Positions 50,635 to 55,323 of a stretch of DNA of 55,323 nt are shown here, one piece after another. Each line of letters starts with the position of its first letter. Within the stretch, counting starts at the first letter, position 1. Under the pieces are notes generated by a model. The model was not told the DNA's origin. It saw only the letters and a list, made by a program, of their open reading frames with translations, and ran no database searches. Location: contig WOYY01000082.1 of the NCBI GenBank assembly GCA_011620555.1, positions 1 through 55,323 of the forward strand, in the 5' to 3' direction. Source of the stretch: Anaerolineaceae bacterium (GTDB lineage Bacteria > Chloroflexota > Anaerolineae > Anaerolineales > Anaerolineaceae). The translations under genes were made by a program, and so were the position numbers.

Positions 50635-51882
50635 ATGGAACCTCATAACATTCTTGGTGAACCCTATCTCGAAGCTGAAACGCTTGTGCATTTCATTGAA
50701 GCCCAACTTAAACGGCTGAACCTGCAGGGCCAGAAAGTGCTGGTTTTGGTCCCGGACACCACCCGGACCATGCCTGTGCCGCTGGTCTTTGATGCGGTGA
50801 CCGCCGCGCTCGGGGATGTGGCAGAAGCTGTGGATTTCATGGTCGCGCTCGGGACTCATCCAGCGTTGGCGCCTTCCGCCTTGAAGGGGCTTTTTGGCCA
50901 TGAGCTTGTCGATGGCTGGATCGGCCGGAGCCGGATCTTCAACCACAGCTGGGATGTGCCGGAGAGCCTGGCCGCCATCGGTCTGATCACCGAGGACGAG
51001 ATTTTCAAACTTTCCCGTGGCAAGCTCCGCCAGGACCTGGTGGTCAAGATCAACCGCAAAATTTTTGATTACGACCATCTGATTATCTTTGGGCCGGTAT
51101 TCCCGCATGAGGTAGTGGGGTTCTCAGGTGGGAACAAATATTTCTTCCCTGGCATCTCAGGCCCAGAGGTCATCAACCTGACCCATTGGCTCGGCGCATT
51201 GCTGACCAATTACAACGTCATCGGCACGGTGTATACCCCCGTGAGAGCCTTGATCGACCGGGCGGCCGAGATGATCGAAAAGCCCAAAACCTGTTTTGCT
51301 TTTGTGCTGGATGATGGGGGTATCTTTGGGGTTTTCACCGGTTCACCGGAGGCCGCCTGGGAAGAGGCCTCCGCCTTGAGCGCAGAAACGCATATCATCT
51401 ACACCGGCCGGACCTATAAACAGGTGCTGTCGGTGTTGCCGGCAATGTATACCGATCTCTGGGTGGGCGGCAAGGGGATGTATAAGGTGGAACCGGTGAT
51501 CGAGGATGGCGGCGAGGTGATCATCTACGCGCCGCATCTCAAGACGATCAGCACTACCCACGGGGCGATCCTCGAGGAGATTGGCTATCACACCAGCGAT
51601 TATTTCACCTCTCAATGGGGGAAATTTAAGGGCTATCCCTGGGGTGTGCTGGCGCACTCCACCCATGTCAAAGGTCTGGGAAAATTCGACCCAAAGACGG
51701 GGATTGAGACCCCGCGGATCACCGTCATTCTGGCGACCGGGATCCCGGAGGAGGTCTGCCGGGCGATCAATCTGGGCTATCGCGACCCAGCGACCATCAC
51801 CATTGAGGATTGGGCCAACCGGGAGGCTGAAGGCATTTTGCTCGTCAGGAATGCCGGAGAGCATCTCTATCGAGTACAATAA
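50635..51882 (+). CDS. larA: LarA-family nickel-pincer racemase/epimerase
   Basis: A 415-aa homologue of lactate racemase LarA. The cofactor-tether region reads HEVVGFSGGNKYFFPG, with Lys168 in the place of the Lys that holds the nickel-pincer nucleotide, His158 ten residues before and His184 sixteen residues after, the same spacings as His174-Lys184-His200 in the Lactobacillus enzyme. The early motifs DTTRTMP, GTHP and NHSWD fit also. ATG 50635 with AAGGA upstream is chosen; the frame to 50530 is rejected. The cofactor-making larB, larC and larE genes are not nearby. gnd lies 34 nt downstream, which suggests a sugar-acid substrate such as gluconate or phosphogluconate rather than lactate (inference). 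Confidence 0.85.
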   Translation: MEPHNILGEPYLEAETLVHFIEAQLKRLNLQGQKVLVLVPDTTRTMPVPLVFDAVTAALGDVAEAVDFMVALGTHPALAPSALKGLFGHELVDGWIGRSRIFNHSWDVPESLAAIGLITEDEIFKLSRGKLRQDLVVKINRKIFDYDHLIIFGPVFPHEVVGFSGGNKYFFPGISGPEVINLTHWLGALLTNYNVIGTVYTPVRALIDRAAEMIEKPKTCFAFVLDDGGIFGVFTGSPEAAWEEASALSAETHIIYTGRTYKQVLSVLPAMYTDLWVGGKGMYKVEPVIEDGGEVIIYAPHLKTISTTHGAILEEIGYHTSDYFTSQWGKFKGYPWGVLAHSTHVKGLGKFDPKTGIETPRITVILATGIPEEVCRAINLGYRDPATITIEDWANREAEGILLVRNAGEHLYRVQ

Positions 51883-51916
51883 AAAACAAAAAGGACCTTT
51901 TTGGAGGCTTTAAAAC

Positions 51917-53329
51917 ATGGCAAAAGCAAAATTTGGTGTGGTCGGCATGGGTGTGATGGGCAGCAACCTGGCTCTCAATATCCAGCGTCAGGGTTTCCCG
52001 GTTGCGGTTTTTAACCGGACAGAAAGCAGGACAATTGAATTTCTGGAGGGGCCGGCTCAGGGCGCGGATATTGTGGGGACCTACACCTATGCAGAGCTGG
52101 CCGAAGCGCTGGATAAACCCCGCATGGTCATGTTGATGGTCAAGGCTGGCCCCGCGGTGGATGCGGTGATTGCGGATATTAAACCCTATCTCGAACCCGG
52201 CGACATCCTGATTGATGGCGGGAATTCCTATTTTGAAGACACCGCCCGGCGTGCGCTTGAACTGAAACAAGAGGGCTTACTTTACCTCGGCGCGGGCGTT
52301 TCGGGCGGCGAGGAAGGCGCGCTTTGGGGGCCGAGCATTATGCCCGGCGGCGAGTTTATGGCCTGGGAGGCGGTCCAGCCGATCTTTGAAGCGGCCGCCG
52401 CCAAGGCGCCGGATGGCGAACCCTGCGTGGCCTATCTCGGCCCAAAGGGCGCGGGGCATTATGTCAAAATGGTGCACAACGGGATCGAATACGGCGATAT
52501 GCAGCTGATCGCGGAAGCCTATGACCTGCTGCACCGTGGGGCGGGTCTCAGCGCCGCCGAGATTGGCGACCTCTTTAACGAATGGAACCAGGGAGAACTT
52601 TCCTCCTACCTGATCGAGATCACCAGCGAAATCCTCAAGCGGACGGATCCTGAAACAGGGCTCCCAATGGTGGATGTGATCCTCGACGAAGCCCAGCAAA
52701 AGGGGACCGGCCGCTGGACGAGCCAGAACGCGCTCGATCTGGGCGTGCCGATCCATACGATCAACGCCGCGGTCACCAGCCGGATCATCTCCGGGATGAA
52801 GGAAGAGCGGGTGGCGGCCAGCAAATGGATCAGCGGCCCCGACCCAGCCTACAAGGGCGAACGGGACCAGCTGGTGCGTGCCGTCCGGGAAGCGCTCTAT
52901 GCCAGCAAGATTTTGTCCTATGCGCAGGGCTTCCGGCTTCTGCAGCTCGCTTCCGAGGAATATGCTTATGGCCTGGATTTGAAGACCATCGCCGCGATCT
53001 GGCGGGCAGGTTGTATCATCCGGGCGGACCTGCTGGATGACATCATGGGCGCCTTTGACCGCAACGCCGGTCTGACCAATCTGCTGCTGGATGAGCACTT
53101 CCGCGAACGGGTGGTGCTGCGGCAGGGCGCGATGCGGCATGTGATCTCCACCGCGATCAGCCTGGGCATCCCGGTTTACGCGATGAGCGCAGCCCTGGCC
53201 TATTTTGACGCCTTCCGCTCAGAGCGGCTGCCGGCCAACCTGACTCAGGCCCAGCGGGATTATTTCGGGGCGCACACTTACCGCCGGGTGGACCGGGAAG
53301 GCGTTTTCCACACGGCGTGGCAGGAATAA
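51917..53329 (+). CDS. gnd: 6-phosphogluconate dehydrogenase (decarboxylating)
   Basis: Enzyme of the oxidative pentose phosphate pathway (470 aa, full length) that converts 6-phosphogluconate and NADP to ribulose 5-phosphate and CO2. The nucleotide motif GVVGMGVMGSNLA is at the N-terminus; DGGNS, GVSGGEEGA, GPSIMPGG and the catalytic GAGHYVKMVHNGIEYGDMQ segment (Lys and Glu) are all present, and the C-terminal all-helical domain ends in YFGAHTYRRVDREG. GGAGG precedes the ATG. It shares a transcript with the LarA homologue and ends at a strong terminator. Confidence 0.95.
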   Translation: MAKAKFGVVGMGVMGSNLALNIQRQGFPVAVFNRTESRTIEFLEGPAQGADIVGTYTYAELAEALDKPRMVMLMVKAGPAVDAVIADIKPYLEPGDILIDGGNSYFEDTARRALELKQEGLLYLGAGVSGGEEGALWGPSIMPGGEFMAWEAVQPIFEAAAAKAPDGEPCVAYLGPKGAGHYVKMVHNGIEYGDMQLIAEAYDLLHRGAGLSAAEIGDLFNEWNQGELSSYLIEITSEILKRTDPETGLPMVDVILDEAQQKGTGRWTSQNALDLGVPIHTINAAVTSRIISGMKEERVAASKWISGPDPAYKGERDQLVRAVREALYASKILSYAQGFRLLQLASEEYAYGLDLKTIAAIWRAGCIIRADLLDDIMGAFDRNAGLTNLLLDEHFRERVVLRQGAMRHVISTAISLGIPVYAMSAALAYFDAFRSERLPANLTQAQRDYFGAHTYRRVDREGVFHTAWQE

Positions 53330-53352
53330 TTCCAAGACTGAACACTTAAATC

Positions 53353-53388
53353 AAAACCGAGGACCAAATGTGATCCTCGGTTTTTTTG
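53353..53388. terminator. Bidirectional terminator
   Basis: AAAACCGAGGA (53353-53363) pairs perfectly with TCCTCGGTTTT (53374-53384), followed by TTT. It serves gnd and the convergent lpdA. Confidence 0.9.
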
Positions 53389-53402
53389 TTTAAGTCTTGT
53401 TC

Positions 53403-54815
53403 TTAGAGGAAGAAATCGACCGCTTTGCCCTCGCTGTAGTCCAGCGCGGAGCGGATGATCTCAGAATAGGTTGGGTGGGCATGGATGATCTTGCTGACCT
53501 CGGTTACGTCCGTGCCGATGGCGATCATGTTCGTCAGTTCCTGGCCGATCTCGGAGACCATGAAGCCGATTGCCTGGGCGGCGATCAGCCGATCGTTCCG
53601 CAGCCAGAGCTTGATAAAGCCCTCGGTGTGATCCTCGATGTTGGCCCGCAGGTTGACGTTGAAGGGCACCTTGACCACTTTTACATCGCTCAGGTCTTCG
53701 GGCACCGCGCCGATGCTGAAGATCTCGGGCAGGCTGTAGACAATGGCGGGCACCACGCTGTAATCCATCAGGCGGGGGCTGCCGCTCTTGCGCATGATGT
53801 TCTCAGCGCAGATGATGCCCTGCTGGATGCCGCAGTGCGCCAGGATGGACTTGCCGGTGGCGTCGCCGATAGCCCATACCCCGGGAACGGAGGTGGTGAG
53901 AGTGTCGTCCACTTCGATCCCTTTGCGGGTGTAGCTCAGTCCCAGCCGGTCGTAGAGTTCTTCCTGCAAAACGGCCGACCGGCCGATCGCGATCAGGTTC
54001 ATTTGGGAACGGACTTCAACTTCTTCGCCGGTTTCCTGATTGACCGCTTTCAGGACGCCGTTGGAAAGCTCAGTCACTTTGTGATTGGTCAGGATGCGCA
54101 CACCACGGCTTCCCATGATGTGGGTGATCTCGGCCGAAATATCTTCGTCCATCATGGCCAGAACCCGGGGCAGAAGTTCCACCACCGTCACCTGGCTGCC
54201 CAGGTTGGAGAAGATGGTTGCGAATTCTAACCCGATCACACCGCCGCCGACAATGGTCAGGGTCTCGGGCAGTTTACCGATGGTGATCAGCGCGTGGCTG
54301 CTGACAATCGTTGGGTCGCTTTCGTCAATGAAACCGGGGATCAGGGGTTTGGAACCGGTGGCCAAAACGACGTTGGTTGTCTCGAGGGTTTCCTCAGCGC
54401 CGGAATAGTTCATCTCATAGGTTTCATTATTCAGCTTGCCAAAGCGGACCTTGACCTCGTTGGGGGAAAGGACTTCCGCTTCGCCCTGGTAAATATCCAC
54501 GTTGTGGTATTTCAAAAGCTCGGTGATCGATTCCCGGGTGTTCAGGACAACCTGATTGCGCCGTTCAGCGACCCGGGGAAAGTCGATCTGGAAGTGATCC
54601 ACCTGGACGCCGTAGTTGGCGCTGGTTTCCACTTCCCGGGCGACCTTGGCAGATTCGATCATGGCTTTGCTGGGCGTGCAGCCCCAGTTGGTGCAGATCC
54701 CGCCGATGAAATCCCGCTCAACCACGGCGACTTTTCCACCCAATTCCGCAATCCGGACTGCACAGGTCTGTCCGGCAGGCCCTGCGCCAATAATTACAGC
54801 ATCATATTTTTTCAT
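53403..54815 (-). CDS. lpdA: Dihydrolipoamide dehydrogenase-family flavoprotein
   Basis: FAD-dependent disulfide oxidoreductase (470 aa) of the Lpd/glutathione-reductase class. GAGPAG (10-15) starts the FAD fold; the redox-active pair is Cys41/Cys46 in GGICTNWGCTPSK, where Lpd usually reads CLNVGC. VVGGGVIGLE-like (TIVGGGVIGLE) marks the NAD domain; the catalytic His447 and Glu452 are present in HAHPTYSE. AAAGGA precedes the ATG. No 2-oxoacid dehydrogenase or glycine-cleavage genes are adjacent, so it may serve several complexes or be a related oxidoreductase. Confidence 0.88.
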   Translation of the reverse strand: MKKYDAVIIGAGPAGQTCAVRIAELGGKVAVVERDFIGGICTNWGCTPSKAMIESAKVAREVETSANYGVQVDHFQIDFPRVAERRNQVVLNTRESITELLKYHNVDIYQGEAEVLSPNEVKVRFGKLNNETYEMNYSGAEETLETTNVVLATGSKPLIPGFIDESDPTIVSSHALITIGKLPETLTIVGGGVIGLEFATIFSNLGSQVTVVELLPRVLAMMDEDISAEITHIMGSRGVRILTNHKVTELSNGVLKAVNQETGEEVEVRSQMNLIAIGRSAVLQEELYDRLGLSYTRKGIEVDDTLTTSVPGVWAIGDATGKSILAHCGIQQGIICAENIMRKSGSPRLMDYSVVPAIVYSLPEIFSIGAVPEDLSDVKVVKVPFNVNLRANIEDHTEGFIKLWLRNDRLIAAQAIGFMVSEIGQELTNMIAIGTDVTEVSKIIHAHPTYSEIIRSALDYSEGKAVDFFL

Positions 54816-54946
54816 TTCTTGATTTCCTTTATTCTTTCTTTGTGTTTTTCTTCACAATATTAAGATAATTTTACTCCAATTAATATATTTAAATCAAGGG
54901 GATTCAGGCTCGATTTTTAACTTCATCAAATCTTAAACTTTTGGAA

Positions 54947-54996
54947 TTAACATAGAATTCACACTGCGTTAATTGCCAGTTGCAGCACCGTTAAAT
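54947..54996 (+). promoter_or_regulatory. Five Pho-box-like direct repeats upstream of pstS
   Basis: TTAACA (54947), TTCACA (54958), TTAATT (54969), TTGCAG (54980) and TTAAAT (54991) follow at exact 11-bp steps. The first two match the Gram-positive PhoP half-site TT(A/C/T)ACA perfectly; later ones are weaker. The last ends 9 bp before the -10 box, as for the array at 6885-6924. Confidence 0.65.
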
Positions 54997-55005
54997 GCGA
55001 TCTGC

Positions 55006-55011
55006 TATGAT
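55006..55011 (+). promoter_or_regulatory. pstS: -10 box of pstS
   Basis: TATGAT, one base from consensus, 47 nt before the pstS ATG. No separate -35 exists, in line with activation from the repeats. Confidence 0.6.
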
Positions 55012-55058
55012 TCGTAATGTCGGACAATATCTTAGTTCATTCTCAAAAAGGAGAAAAA

Positions 55059-55323
55059 ATGCGTCGTAACTTGTTTGTACTAACCGTCCTCGTTGTGGTT
55101 GGCGCCATGCTGTTCTCAGCCTGCACGCCCGACCTCAATGTGGAAACCGAAGAACCAGAAGTTGTTGTTCCTGAAGTTGAAGAGCCTGCAGTAGTTGAGG
55201 AAGGAACTGCGGGGATAATGCTTCCCGAGGTCAATCCTTTGGAACTGAGCGGCGACATTGTGATCGCCGGTAGTTCAACTGTGTTCCCATTGGCGGAACG
55301 CATGGCCGAGCGTTTTGAAGACG
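55059..55323 (+). CDS. pstS: Phosphate-binding lipoprotein PstS, cut by the window end
   Basis: Only the first 88 codons are visible, ending inside the window edge. A lipoprotein signal ends in LFSAC (Cys22), followed by an acidic linker of about 35 residues rich in Glu, Val and Pro. The mature start GDIVIAGSSTVFPLAERMAERFED is, in its core IAGSSTVFPL, the phosphate-binding signature of PstS proteins. AAGGAG lies 5 nt before ATG 55059. The pst permease and ATPase genes probably follow outside the window. The upstream Pho-like boxes support control by phosphate starvation. Confidence 0.9.
   Translation, partial: MRRNLFVLTVLVVVGAMLFSACTPDLNVETEEPEVVVPEVEEPAVVEEGTAGIMLPEVNPLELSGDIVIAGSSTVFPLAERMAERFED

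Noticed and set aside
1-55323. CRISPR array, prophage or transposase
   Set aside because: No regularly spaced repeats with unique spacers, no phage structural or integrase genes and no transposase-like frame were seen on either strand.

Overview
The window looks like chromosomal DNA of a fermentative, Gram-positive-like member of the Chloroflexota, most likely class Anaerolineae. This is an inference from gene content: a fused ADP-forming acyl-CoA synthetase, many lipoproteins and Thr/Pro-rich anchored surface proteins, no outer-membrane genes, an rpmH-rnpA-yidD-yidC-jag cluster and moderately high GC. There is no prophage, insertion sequence or CRISPR array. The DNA reads as a core-genome segment with several unusual gene fusions and well-preserved regulatory sites.

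Layout. 0-2 kb: secreted subtilisin. 2.2-6.8 kb: sulfate-type ABC importer operon (ATPase, binding protein, two permeases) whose ATPase carries a long universal-stress-protein-like tail. 6.9-9.7 kb: response regulator and sensor kinase. 9.9-10.7 kb: DegV. 10.9-17.5 kb: cyclic-di-GMP cluster (degenerate GGDEF membrane protein, HD-GYP fused to a SARP/BTAD-type module, second HD-GYP, PAS-GGDEF cyclase). 17.6-25.1 kb: four overlapping genes forming a split AddAB-like helicase/nuclease unit plus RecJ. 25.2-29.5 kb: acyl-CoA synthetase, YhfC-like membrane protein, UDP-glucose dehydrogenase. 29.6-37.3 kb: tRNA-Thr, glycosyltransferase, DinB, GyrB, membrane proteins, metallo-beta-lactamase-fold protein. 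37.4-43.1 kb: anchored beta-helix protein, UbiA-like protein, Bcp, RsfS (apparent CTG start), ThpR and a candidate 6S RNA. 43.2-49.0 kb: lipoprotein, MtaB, then rpmH-rnpA-yidD-lipoprotein-yidC-jag. 49.1-55.3 kb: pyrimidine-nucleoside phosphorylase, LarA-family enzyme with 6-phosphogluconate dehydrogenase, dihydrolipoamide dehydrogenase and the start of pstS, cut by the window end.

How the parts connect. The strongest unreported-looking signal is regulatory. Upstream of the sulfate-type importer there are four TCACA-type hexamers at 11-12 bp steps, ending exactly 9 bp before a TACAAT -10 box. About 48 kb away, the pstS promoter has five TTNANN-type hexamers at exact 11-bp steps, also ending exactly 9 bp before its -10 box (TATGAT). 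This is the geometry expected of OmpR/PhoB-class regulators, and such a regulator with its kinase sits directly beside the first array. I infer a Pho-type regulon that takes in a sulfate-type transporter with a stress-domain ATPase.

Other points of interest are the AddAB-like unit with its nuclease on a separate gene, an HD-GYP/BTAD fusion behind a sigma-54-like promoter, several promoters placing the start codon at +1 (leaderless mRNA), a BamB-like lipoprotein inside the yidC operon, and a larA-gnd pair suggesting an aldonate epimerase. All functions are read from sequence motifs; no database search was possible.
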